NCBI RefSeq assembly: GCF_039541235.1
Contig: NZ_BAABFV010000001.1
Span: 124,001 to 188,000 of the forward strand
Direction: 5' to 3'
DNA: 64,000 nucleotides
From: Kangiella marina
GTDB lineage: Bacteria; Pseudomonadota; Gammaproteobacteria; Enterobacterales; Kangiellaceae
Under the pieces are notes generated by a model. The model was not told where the DNA came from. It was given only the letters and a program-made list of their open reading frames with translations, and searched no databases. Both the position numbers and the translations under genes were made by a program. Position 1 is the stretch's first letter. Each line of letters begins with the position of its first letter. Positions 29,501-37,472 of the stretch are shown here, piece after piece.

Positions 29501-30785
29501 GAGCTTTTGAAAACTTTTTGAAGAGCGGGTCAAATGTTAACTTTAGAGTTTTACCTCTCCCTGCCTGAATATCGATAATGGCATTAGTCTCAAAGCTTTC
29601 TGGAGTTAGTAGGTCCAACTTCAATTGGGACTTCTTCGAATCGACATTTTCGTAAGTGATAGTATTATCGAGTTCATAGAAGCGCTTTCGAGTGTAAAAA
29701 TCGTGATAGTTTTCAGGCTCAACAATTATTGGGTTGTTTAACTTTTGATCGTAGCCTCTCTCTACTCTCTCCTGCCGTGCGGAATAGGCATCTTTAAATG
29801 ACAAGTTGGTTGAGTCAAGTGGAGAGTAAGTTTTATAAAAGGTGCCATCTTTGATAGCCGACAAACTACTCAATGGATAACGTTCTGTAAAAGCTTCAAT
29901 CTCACCAGTCAACTCGTTCCTAAAAGACAATTCGTTATAGGATAAGATCAGATGCTGTAATCTCTCCTGCTCGTCGAGAAGATCATCTATATAGCTCGTC
30001 ATGTAATTAGAGGTATGCAAATAATCTTCAGTAGAAAGAGAGTCAAAGTTGACAAAAATAGACTGGCTAGCGCTGAGGGTTAATATGTCTCCAGATTCTA
30101 CTTTCAGCAAGGTACTATGGCTTTGACTGAATCTTTTATGCTGAAAATGCCTTCTATAGTCCCACTCTGCTGTGTAATAGTAATCATCGAGAAGTGCATT
30201 GGTCTTAATATTTAAAAGGTAGTCTTGTCTGCTTTTGCCATTCCTGATAGCGCCAGTCAGATCCATGTAGTGGTTGATTTTAATATAGCCGGTGAAAGGT
30301 ACCGTCACTTCAACACTGCTATCAGCTGCTAGAAAAATCGATTTTTGCAAACCATTGTGGTGTAAAAACTCATGCTTTATATAAGGCTCGTCTGATAATA
30401 GTATAGGATGAAATGCACTAAAGACTGACTGACGCTTATCTGAGAGTTTTTCTAACGTAAAATTATCCTCGTTGCTTACCGTTAATCGTAACCAAGCCCC
30501 TTGATGAGTAGTTTTAAAGTAATGATATTCGTTTTCACCTACCTTAAAGAGCGATGCCTCGTGGAAAAAACCTGAACCGGAACTTTGAGCAGCCCTGATG
30601 GTTCCATCGGTTTTAAACCTAACAACACTTCGGGCCCCTATGTAATAATAGACTTTGTTGGTCTCAGTCTCGGAAATCACTGTATACTCTGAATCATCAA
30701 TTTCAACCCAGCGATAGTCCGTGGTCGCTTTTAAAAGCGAAGCAAACATTAGCAAGCCATAAAAGATTAAGGACTTAACCTTCAT
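26514..30785 (-). CDS. Giant envelope protein with probable C-terminal outer-membrane barrel
   Basis: 1423 residues. Signal peptide MKVKSLIFYGLLMFASLLKA. The first ~500 residues are beta-rich; about 540-700 is helical and TPR-like; about 740-830 is a beta-domain shared with the neighbouring 782-residue protein; from about 1165 to the end the sequence alternates aromatic and polar residues like a 14-18 stranded outer-membrane barrel. The general plan (periplasmic helical scaffold plus barrel) recalls exopolymer exporters such as PgaA, BcsC or PelB, though I see no homology. It does not end in a terminal Phe/Trp. It lies 5 bases before the ligase gene and overlaps the upstream gene by 11. A polymer-export role is inferred. 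Confidence 0.6.
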   Translation of the reverse strand: MKVKSLIFYGLLMFASLLKATTDYRWVEIDDSEYTVISETETNKVYYYIGARSVVRFKTDGTIRAAQSSGSGFFHEASLFKVGENEYHYFKTTHQGAWLRLTVSNEDNFTLEKLSDKRQSVFSAFHPILLSDEPYIKHEFLHHNGLQKSIFLAADSSVEVTVPFTGYIKINHYMDLTGAIRNGKSRQDYLLNIKTNALLDDYYYTAEWDYRRHFQHKRFSQSHSTLLKVESGDILTLSASQSIFVNFDSLSTEDYLHTSNYMTSYIDDLLDEQERLQHLILSYNELSFRNELTGEIEAFTERYPLSSLSAIKDGTFYKTYSPLDSTNLSFKDAYSARQERVERGYDQKLNNPIIVEPENYHDFYTRKRFYELDNTITYENVDSKKSQLKLDLLTPESFETNAIIDIQAGRGKTLKLTFDPLFKKFSKAPLLINESDVDQDTTANFTSEYLTLPIGKTEAYSIKSNVENLFADLSVLESKKSLDTTEQLSRDSLSIDCFIATYNNNKLGVQSYQSNECQSAESYYQHLSRFYTAEDDFETKYYNPDYKANVSAREVLDKLKQLNEPSFSLQRDYLMYFVVNNAKEALSEDLLTTLYDSLIDDENYYNGLAVAQYLFIKKPKKSTLLELVKYYYLTHQFENALFFAGLNTLQIQHTNISQVTLNNYCEVYRDYLSTSECEAKYKVEELFKNTDGEITPPMYAHYYEYPYALGDTKVAHSIENDIYRQYYSLKANIATKIPVNNPGHYRIKIAQIYTEDSDVDARQTLKVHLGDTELDVPLSSFPSQNWTLGNSVYIGTHDFVYLQVSEDSLEIEFESSNDMVFVLERYLAPDSNSMLSSEPLALYTKLYQNWNKAIKGHIDSAKEIMSVVSQTQNRAIKRFESYLMDYYDWLEVPDLSTGDMLIIPTTDYLPKSKRGQSLLALSDTKIPRYYLSNQSRLAINLSRYDIGKTLRFSAYIPQLYKNMRQDIAILYQTGNGKVREVALNPKQNKANFTITSHSAELKLWLKPSVDVSDVFLQIENLDNRTEQRFYQSNDVIDYIRNYPGNIYKLVEYSDGTTLVKYGLNRSQLNLNSSRYYKLYELTYTGHIDNRYTGKYGDYLYDPNKQLFSDETKLVDMVAELPLTVDRSAGLYYQDLSLETGTQGTLDQESSFSDLESFQAVKYRLRHREDDNQYQGLNLGLYHSSDYQALNSKLLYDDHSREDYFYKLFSLSGWYYNSDFGGSFIFSGEATLGKNYDYNDWAAFNSELSLVYRKNFNQINDPRNDYPTFVWSDYKQNHDKQISFSSELVLKPYVDFHTFAGVGVKSNADLFSVDQFSTQLGLRGKINAFYYSTRIRNKLYFSDDFRAEQFSSSQLQVNLDWNIYQTQENMLTLYADYVRDIEDKSDYFYLGIRYSDHQGNYLNALRPSEKVFSGISTYDFLQRN

Positions 30786-31614
30786 GCATGAGTTCCCCTA
30801 AACAAGCTCTAAACGACTTGGAGCGTTCTTTGTCTGATAAAAGCCCTATTCTTGTTTCATAACTGAGCTCAACTTGAATGAACTTGTCGCTAATCCCCTC
30901 TGCGCGCACCGACTTATTCAAAAAGTTCTGAGTTCCCCCGAGTTCTGAAACGTTCGTACCGTATAAGTACACGTTTTCAAATCTGCTATCAAGACATTGA
31001 TAGAGTTTTTTGGTGGCGTCAGAAGCCATCGAGTGACCTGAGCTAATAATCATATCCGCCTGAAGCCCTGCTTCAGTCTGCCTCTTCCCCCTAGCGAACC
31101 CATGGAGCTGTATAGCGATAAGCTCTTTGTTTTCTATCATTAGGTCGAGTGCAACTTTATTCAGCAACGTTGGATCCGTTGATGAGTCTGTAACGGCCCT
31201 TGAAATAGACGCCATATAGCCGATGGTATGCGACATTCCGCTCATTAGGTTGAGTAGTATCTGACCAGTGAAAAGGTCATTGTGTGTGTGTGTAGCCTGT
31301 AAAAACAACTTTGGTTTAGACGGGCCTTTACCCAGTAAAAAATAACCTTGATGACGAGAGCTGGATAAGTAAAGGCAGGTTAATTGTTTATGGTCAGTAA
31401 ACTCAAAGCCTTCTGTAGAAAAGCTGGTATATAAATCATTCACAGCTTGCAGTTGTTCGGAGGTGGCCTTTTCAAAAATTCTACCAGGAACCTCTGAGCC
31501 ACAATCACCAAGCGGTGCCGGTTCGAATGTTTTATTATCCATTAATAGAACAAACGATAGACCTGTAAGCAGCAGAAGTAATATTAGTGCTATGGCATAG
31601 TGTTTATTGCTCAT
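30775..31614 (-). CDS. Membrane-anchored possible zinc hydrolase
   Basis: 279 residues. One N-terminal membrane segment (about 7-25), then a probably periplasmic domain. Three conserved-looking spots resemble a zinc-peptidase arrangement: LQATHTHND, IQLHGFARGKR and QVELSYETR, which could supply His/Asp/His ligands and a catalytic glutamate as in M14-type or PghP-like poly-gamma-glutamate hydrolases. Cysteines C38, C80 and others may form disulfides. Given the PgsB/PgsC-like neighbours, trimming or release of a gamma-linked polymer is plausible, but the assignment is tentative. It overlaps its neighbours by 11 bases on each side. Confidence 0.5.
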   Translation of the reverse strand: MSNKHYAIALILLLLLTGLSFVLLMDNKTFEPAPLGDCGSEVPGRIFEKATSEQLQAVNDLYTSFSTEGFEFTDHKQLTCLYLSSSRHQGYFLLGKGPSKPKLFLQATHTHNDLFTGQILLNLMSGMSHTIGYMASISRAVTDSSTDPTLLNKVALDLMIENKELIAIQLHGFARGKRQTEAGLQADMIISSGHSMASDATKKLYQCLDSRFENVYLYGTNVSELGGTQNFLNKSVRAEGISDKFIQVELSYETRIGLLSDKERSKSFRACLGELMHEG

Positions 31615-33952
31615 AATAATACTCTCTTGTTATTTCATTACCGCCGTAGTGGCTAAGAGACAAGCTTACATAGCATTCCTCACAATCTTTGGTTGATACC
31701 TCGAGGCTGTAATCACCCAAATCAAGGTCATCATTTAAGACAAAAAATTGACGCTCATAAAGTATGCAGCCTTCGCATTGCGATAAATTTGCTATGCTTT
31801 CCGATGTGCTCAAGCTCGTGTCATCGTAGATAATTTTCAAATAGTCGGTGGTGGTAAGTGTATTGACGCTACCAGTTTTGCTTTTTAACTTTAGACTAAG
31901 TGTTTTCTTGCCGGCACTGGTAGCTAGTAACTTTATATTAATAAGTTGCTTATACTGTTGTAAACGCTGAATCTTAAAGCTCATTTGGTCTTGAATTTTA
32001 ATGAAGTCAGACCAAGACACTTTAGTATCTGTCTCACGGATGAAGTTAAGATAATAACGATAGTTGCCATCCGCGTTGATACGGTACTGCTGAACTGAAC
32101 CGTTAGGAACTCTAGGTAAGTGAACGACGGTGAATGCTTTTTTAGATTTAAAACTTAAGTCGCGACCAGCCAATCTAACACTGCCTGAAGGGTTTTCTTT
32201 ATCACCGATAATGATTAACTTGGGATTAATCATTTCTTTGCCAGTAGCGTTGATATCTTTAAAGCGTATCTGTCCACGAAGAGTAGGTACTCGGTAATAA
32301 GAGTTACCGGTAAAGCTTGTATCAGAAGGCTGCTCAGCCAATAAAGCAACCCTTTTGGAGATTGTGCTCGTTTCAGGATAGAGTCTTTCAAATTCTGTTT
32401 CTTCAGTCTGTGACAATCGATACTTATCGATTTGTTCTACCGGTATGTACCCTTTGTTCCTCAGTAAAGACAAATGCTCCGAGCTCTTAATTGCCAGCCA
32501 GTCTTTATAAATAATATTAGAATCGGTTTCTTTTGTATTGATAACTTTCAAGCTCGGGACGGTCGAGAAAGTATTATAAAAAGCGATCAGGATTGGCTCA
32601 TAACGTGTTTTAAGTGTAATTTCAATCGGAGCAAAGTCACTTGGCGTAACATCAAGTACCGCCCGGTTAGATGTATCAATGATACCCTCTTCTGAGTGGA
32701 TACTGAAAGGGGCGAAAGGGTCTTGGCGATAATTTCCTTGGAAGCGCTCATAACTCCTTTCAGTACGTTTAGAACCTGCGTACTGCACATGAATATCGTA
32801 CTCACTCACAGAAGAAGCACCAATAATTTCAGCCTTAAACCTTTGTCTCTGCCCCGGAATTTGAGTGGTGCTATAGCTAATTAAGGCACCCGGCTTTAAA
32901 TAATAATAGTAAACACTTAAATCTGGTCGTTCAATATTCTCGTTATCGTCAGTCTCATTCAATACAAACCCAATCGCCCGGGAAAAGGTAATTTCGTATT
33001 TTCCAGGCTCAAAAGAGATGAGCTTTCCGGATGATAAAGTCAACTCACGACTGGACTGCTGTCCATCAAGCGACTGGTGGTTTAGCAGAGCTTTTACCGG
33101 GGCTGGAATTCCTTCTATACTGTTAAATTCGAACGATCCAGTCGTTGTTGATAACACATTAAAAGTATAGGTATTCCCTTTCGGCAAATACACAAATCGA
33201 AGATCAAGCAGCTCTAGACGGCTTAGTGGGACTAATGAGCTCCGTTCCTTGTACTCATAGAGGTCAGCCACTTGGATAACTTCTTCTGATGAAATGACAG
33301 GTGAAATTCGACTCCAAAGATTGCTATACAAATTATGAATTTCGGTACTTGATAGCTTCTGTACGTCAAAGGGGTAACTTTTAGCCAGTTTTTTCTTCTG
33401 CGCGATAGAAGTTCGAGACCACTCTGTTGATGAACGATTAGCCGTTTTAGACTTTTGGATAAACGCTCGGACAACATAGCTACTAAAATCACCGCTATCC
33501 ACCTCTATCATTACTTCGCGGGAATTACCCAAGCGAACTTCTAACAGTCGACTACTACCAACATTCAAATCGTCATTAAACAAAAATGGATGCTTAAGTT
33601 CGTTGAGCGTAATGTCTTGATAAGGTTGTTGGGTAGAGCTTAGCTCAAACTCACTGCTGTCATCGCCGTATGAGACTTTTAGAGTATACTTGACGTCCGT
33701 TTTTTCGTTAGCATATTGCTTATCTACCAGAGGGTATATCAGCAACTTAAAATTGGTTGCATTAGAAGGCAGTTGATACTCTATAGAGTGTCCTGTCTGT
33801 GCTCTCTGAACTCTGTGAGTGGTATAGTCTCTAAGTAACTCGCGATCATCAATTTGCCTATTGGTGAAGGTTTCCTCGTAGACTGTATACAAGTAATAAC
33901 TGATCGGCAATACGATCAGAAAGATCAACAAAAATTTAGCTAATATTCTCAT
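31604..33952 (-). CDS. Inner-membrane-anchored large periplasmic protein of the Pgs-like operon
   Basis: 782 residues. A single N-terminal membrane segment (about 4-24) acts as an uncleaved anchor; the rest is soluble, polar and beta-rich. Residues about 66-156 resemble a stretch near 740-830 of the downstream 1423-residue protein: both have TLKV, then GD, then LSS, then a downstream TL and similar hydrophobic spacing. Two Cys pairs near the C-terminus (SQCEGC, DCEEC) suggest disulfides or metal binding. No known family is recognised. It overlaps the upstream gene by 4 bases. A periplasmic scaffold or modifying role is inferred. Confidence 0.55.
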   Translation of the reverse strand: MRILAKFLLIFLIVLPISYYLYTVYEETFTNRQIDDRELLRDYTTHRVQRAQTGHSIEYQLPSNATNFKLLIYPLVDKQYANEKTDVKYTLKVSYGDDSSEFELSSTQQPYQDITLNELKHPFLFNDDLNVGSSRLLEVRLGNSREVMIEVDSGDFSSYVVRAFIQKSKTANRSSTEWSRTSIAQKKKLAKSYPFDVQKLSSTEIHNLYSNLWSRISPVISSEEVIQVADLYEYKERSSLVPLSRLELLDLRFVYLPKGNTYTFNVLSTTTGSFEFNSIEGIPAPVKALLNHQSLDGQQSSRELTLSSGKLISFEPGKYEITFSRAIGFVLNETDDNENIERPDLSVYYYYLKPGALISYSTTQIPGQRQRFKAEIIGASSVSEYDIHVQYAGSKRTERSYERFQGNYRQDPFAPFSIHSEEGIIDTSNRAVLDVTPSDFAPIEITLKTRYEPILIAFYNTFSTVPSLKVINTKETDSNIIYKDWLAIKSSEHLSLLRNKGYIPVEQIDKYRLSQTEETEFERLYPETSTISKRVALLAEQPSDTSFTGNSYYRVPTLRGQIRFKDINATGKEMINPKLIIIGDKENPSGSVRLAGRDLSFKSKKAFTVVHLPRVPNGSVQQYRINADGNYRYYLNFIRETDTKVSWSDFIKIQDQMSFKIQRLQQYKQLINIKLLATSAGKKTLSLKLKSKTGSVNTLTTTDYLKIIYDDTSLSTSESIANLSQCEGCILYERQFFVLNDDLDLGDYSLEVSTKDCEECYVSLSLSHYGGNEITREYYYEQ

Positions 33953-36900
33953 CTAGGCGCCTCCAGCCATGTGGCGCGTAAATCCAAGAATGTACTAAAG
34001 TCTGTCCTGTCGATTTCAATGTCATTGATACTGTTAACGTTTCTCACTGCCACCAGCTGGTTATCTCTTTTGATCAATAAAAACATCTGATTAGTAGGCT
34101 GGTCAAGGAATAAGCTATAGCGATACTCATCCCTTTGTTTAACTTTAATCAGGTAAGCAATATTTTCTGTTTCAAGATAACTTTCAAGATTACGCTTTGC
34201 TGCTGCAGGGAACCGCTCGGATGATAACTCCTGCGACTCGAAGTACTGTGCAATATCGCCCTCTTGATAGGTAAACTCTAACAGTTGAAAATGTTTTCTT
34301 AACCACCATAAACTTTTATTCAGCCTCAAGCTCAGGAATAATGATGGTGATATCCAGTGAGTGAATATCGATTTATTAGCATGATAGCGAAGTTGATTTG
34401 TCAGACTATTGCCACTAAACATTAACTGGATATTATCGGTGCTACTGAATTCAATACTTAAGCCGGTGAGCATAGATTGTAGCCTTTGCCTCACTTCTTG
34501 GCTTTCATTGATTTGCAAAGTGTTGCTATCTTCTGTGATGACCACATCATTACTTATATCATGCTGATCACGATTAAAAGTCCTAATAAGATGAGCTACG
34601 CGATATGACAAGGTTTCTTCGTTGAACAGCAGGTAATGAACAATACCAAACAAATGGGTCGGGTTTTGAATACTGAGTAAGTTTGAACTTCCATCAGTAT
34701 TAGTAAACGAATGGGCGCCAGCAATAAGTAATGCCCTTGCGTTTGATGTATCAAACAAAGACACGCCATATTCGTAAGTCCCTAGCTCTAAAAGTGGACG
34801 AGGCACTTCAATTACATCATCCGAATCACTGTTTAGCGCAAAAACGTAAAGACCCCAATGTTTTTGGCGTTCATCATTATCAATTTCACTTAAAATTAGG
34901 TACTCCTTGTTTTGTCTATCGTACTCGTACAAGGTGTACTGGTAGTTAAATATAGAGGCTAAAGAATTTAGTTTTTGCAACGCCAAAAAGTCACTCTCAG
35001 TCCAGTCACTTTTGGCTTTCTCCAACAACGGTTTTACGGGTTCCAGAATCTCATCATAAAAAAAGTTAAGTTCGTACTCTTTGGGTACTCTGTATGATTC
35101 GCTGTTACGACGAGAAATAGCCAATTTATTACTGTAAAGTTCTTCAAAAAGGTACGACTTAATGCTGAGGTTGGTATCCAATGTCTCAACATCAGCCAGG
35201 TTATGAGAAGCAAGAACATTTAACTTTGAAGCCACTCTTCTATCAATCAATAATTCGATGAAAGGAACGTCTGACATACGACGCTGCTGATTTTTAAACT
35301 GAGGTGACTTCCATAGCACCTTTGGAGAGTTCAGTAACTCGCTCAGACGATGAAAATTTAGCCCTACTGGAATATCACCCCTTACCCACATATAAGAATT
35401 TCCTGCAGAAGTAACCGTATCATCAAACTTTCGTGCCGTTAGTAATAAATCAGACGTTGTCGAGGTTCTCAGCTGGAGAATGGCTCGTTTGTTAAGGGCA
35501 TTGTGAAACTGATTAAAAAATGTACTTGAGCTCAGTAGGTCATCAGAAGAACCATCGCCATTGACTGCATGTGGATTGCTCGAAATGGCGAGATATTTAA
35601 CATTGGTCAACTCAAAAAGTGAGAAGATAGAGTCAAATGACAATCGTTCATCAATCCCTCTAGGCGATGACAAAATAATGTGTTGTGCCTGAGGGTTATA
35701 GTTAAGCGCAAACATACCCCTAGATACATCTCTTGCGGGGTATAAAAAAACGTAGTCCTTGTAGGTAGCTATTCTGTAGCCAAAGTCATTAATAGAGATA
35801 AGCATTTCATCGCTTATCTGCTCTGGATTATCAAGCCTAGAAAGCTGGTTAATGACGTCACTGAATAAAAATAATTCTTTAGGCGTCGGCTGAACGACAT
35901 AGTCTTCAGACTTAACTTCATAAAACTGTAGTTTCTTTTCATTGAACCATGAACTGAAATTTTCGATAGGATGCGGTTCTATAATGATCTGCTCACTATC
36001 AGATTGTTCAATATAGTTAATCTTTGCGAAAGTTAATGAGTAACCTATAAATGTTGCTAAAATAATAGCTGTTAGTGACGTTTGCAGAGTGGCCCTGGAA
36101 ATATGTATGACATACTCTTTGTCATGCATCTTAATTGCTATCAAGGTACTTAATAAGTAACCAAAAGCAAAGTAATCAGATGTTTTGGTATAAGGCGATA
36201 ACCACTGCAAGTAATACGCCAAGGCGAACTTATAAAGGATGCCGATGGTAAAGAATAGGACAATCTTTTTCGCCCCAAGAAAGTTCTTATTAGCAAAAAA
36301 TGGTAGCTTCATCGTAAAGACTGCGATCCCCAGAATGATGAAGGTTTCTAAAAAAGTAACTAAAATCTTCTGTGGATCATACCACTGTAAAGCTAGCAGC
36401 GAGGGGATCAAAATACCACTGTATTCCCAGCCGTACAAAAGATTCATTCGTGAAGCGATATAGGCGCAAACCAGCAGAATAATATAGCTTTTAGGGCTCG
36501 ATAGGATCGCTAATGAAATCTCCTCATACATAAAGCTGAGGTTTTCGACATTAAAATTGGTCAAGTTCACCAGCACAACAGTGATGATAAAGTAAGTGAT
36601 GGTAATGCCGGTTAGCGCATGAAATATTCCTCTTACAAGGCCTGTTTTCCACATCTGGTTTGCTAACAAAGCGATAACGATCAAGCCGAAACTATGAAGG
36701 TCATTTTGAATGCTTAAAGGTTCTCCTGTGTATTCTGATATTTCTGCGGATAAATATGGGAATAACGTTGAGTCAAAAATAAGTCTGACAATAACGCTGA
36801 CCAGAATAATCAGAAAGAATCGATCCCGTCCAAAAAAATGACTTAACTTGAGCTGTATGGTCAATCTGTCGCTGATGTAACGGCTAAGAATATAGGTGAC

Positions 36901-37110
36901 GATCGCCTCGAATATAACAACCCAGAACGATACTGGCTTAACAATCAATAGCGGAACTAGATAGCCAGGAACTACTAAGCCAGATAAGACCCAGCCAAAG
37001 CGTAAATTAAAGAAGGCAACAACTAAAACACCAATCCAAACAGTAATGACCAGAGAGCTGGATAAGCTCCCTTCAGGAAATAGGTTTAGTGGGAATAGTG
37101 ATTCAAGCAC
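33949..37110 (-). CDS. Double PgsC/CapC-type membrane protein with large extra-membrane region
   Basis: 1053 residues. The first PgsC-type domain (about 20-190) has GLVVPGYL at 44-51, GRDRFF at 94-99 and FGLIVIALLANQMWKTGL from 141, matching PgsC in order and spacing. A second, more diverged copy (about 205-360) has YGWEYSGILIPSLLAL and the FGYLLSTLIAIKMHDKEY block. PgsC is the membrane partner of PgsB in poly-gamma-glutamate synthesis; normal PgsC is about 150 residues. The remaining ~690 residues lie beyond the last TM and contain an internal repeat (NPHAVNGDGSSDDLL near 512; AHSFTNTDGSSNLL near 800). It overlaps the following gene by 4 bases. Confidence 0.75.
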   Translation of the reverse strand: MLESLFPLNLFPEGSLSSSLVITVWIGVLVVAFFNLRFGWVLSGLVVPGYLVPLLIVKPVSFWVVIFEAIVTYILSRYISDRLTIQLKLSHFFGRDRFFLIILVSVIVRLIFDSTLFPYLSAEISEYTGEPLSIQNDLHSFGLIVIALLANQMWKTGLVRGIFHALTGITITYFIITVVLVNLTNFNVENLSFMYEEISLAILSSPKSYIILLVCAYIASRMNLLYGWEYSGILIPSLLALQWYDPQKILVTFLETFIILGIAVFTMKLPFFANKNFLGAKKIVLFFTIGILYKFALAYYLQWLSPYTKTSDYFAFGYLLSTLIAIKMHDKEYVIHISRATLQTSLTAIILATFIGYSLTFAKINYIEQSDSEQIIIEPHPIENFSSWFNEKKLQFYEVKSEDYVVQPTPKELFLFSDVINQLSRLDNPEQISDEMLISINDFGYRIATYKDYVFLYPARDVSRGMFALNYNPQAQHIILSSPRGIDERLSFDSIFSLFELTNVKYLAISSNPHAVNGDGSSDDLLSSSTFFNQFHNALNKRAILQLRTSTTSDLLLTARKFDDTVTSAGNSYMWVRGDIPVGLNFHRLSELLNSPKVLWKSPQFKNQQRRMSDVPFIELLIDRRVASKLNVLASHNLADVETLDTNLSIKSYLFEELYSNKLAISRRNSESYRVPKEYELNFFYDEILEPVKPLLEKAKSDWTESDFLALQKLNSLASIFNYQYTLYEYDRQNKEYLILSEIDNDERQKHWGLYVFALNSDSDDVIEVPRPLLELGTYEYGVSLFDTSNARALLIAGAHSFTNTDGSSNLLSIQNPTHLFGIVHYLLFNEETLSYRVAHLIRTFNRDQHDISNDVVITEDSNTLQINESQEVRQRLQSMLTGLSIEFSSTDNIQLMFSGNSLTNQLRYHANKSIFTHWISPSLFLSLRLNKSLWWLRKHFQLLEFTYQEGDIAQYFESQELSSERFPAAAKRNLESYLETENIAYLIKVKQRDEYRYSLFLDQPTNQMFLLIKRDNQLVAVRNVNSINDIEIDRTDFSTFLDLRATWLEAPR

Positions 37111-37112
37111 TC

Positions 37113-37472
37113 CTAGCTGCCTATAAGTTTTGTGATTTCAAGCGTCAATCGTTCCGCTGACATCGGCTTTTGTATAACACAGTCAACATGAACCCCCTTC
37201 TTCTTTAGTTGACGTTCTGCATGATACTCTTTAGTTATGATGATAATTTTTATGCGAGGTTTTATCTCTTTAATGACATTTAGAAGTTCGAAAATGTTAA
37301 CGCCTAGAACGTGTAACTCAGAAACTACCAACTCGATATTTTCAGTTTCAAGTAATGACTCGATATTAGCAGCCTGGTTCTTAATAATCGCTTCATGCCC
37401 CATTCGCGAGCAAAGCTTCTCGAGTAGATGAGCAATATTTTTGTTTGACTCTAGTATAAGAATCTTACTCAT
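37113..37472 (-). CDS. Degenerate single-domain receiver (pseudo-receiver)
   Basis: 119 residues, receiver fold only. The switch residues T80 and K102 (QKPMS) remain, but the acidic pair is E8-S9 instead of DD, and the phospho-acceptor aspartate is E52 in LVVSELHVLG. Glutamate here often mimics the phosphorylated state, so the protein may be permanently active and is unlikely to be phosphorylated normally. It overlaps the end of the degenerate kinase gene by 8 bases and is followed after 2 bases by the PgsC-like gene, so it should act with them. Confidence 0.85.
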   Translation of the reverse strand: MSKILILESNKNIAHLLEKLCSRMGHEAIIKNQAANIESLLETENIELVVSELHVLGVNIFELLNVIKEIKPRIKIIIITKEYHAERQLKKKGVHVDCVIQKPMSAERLTLEITKLIGS

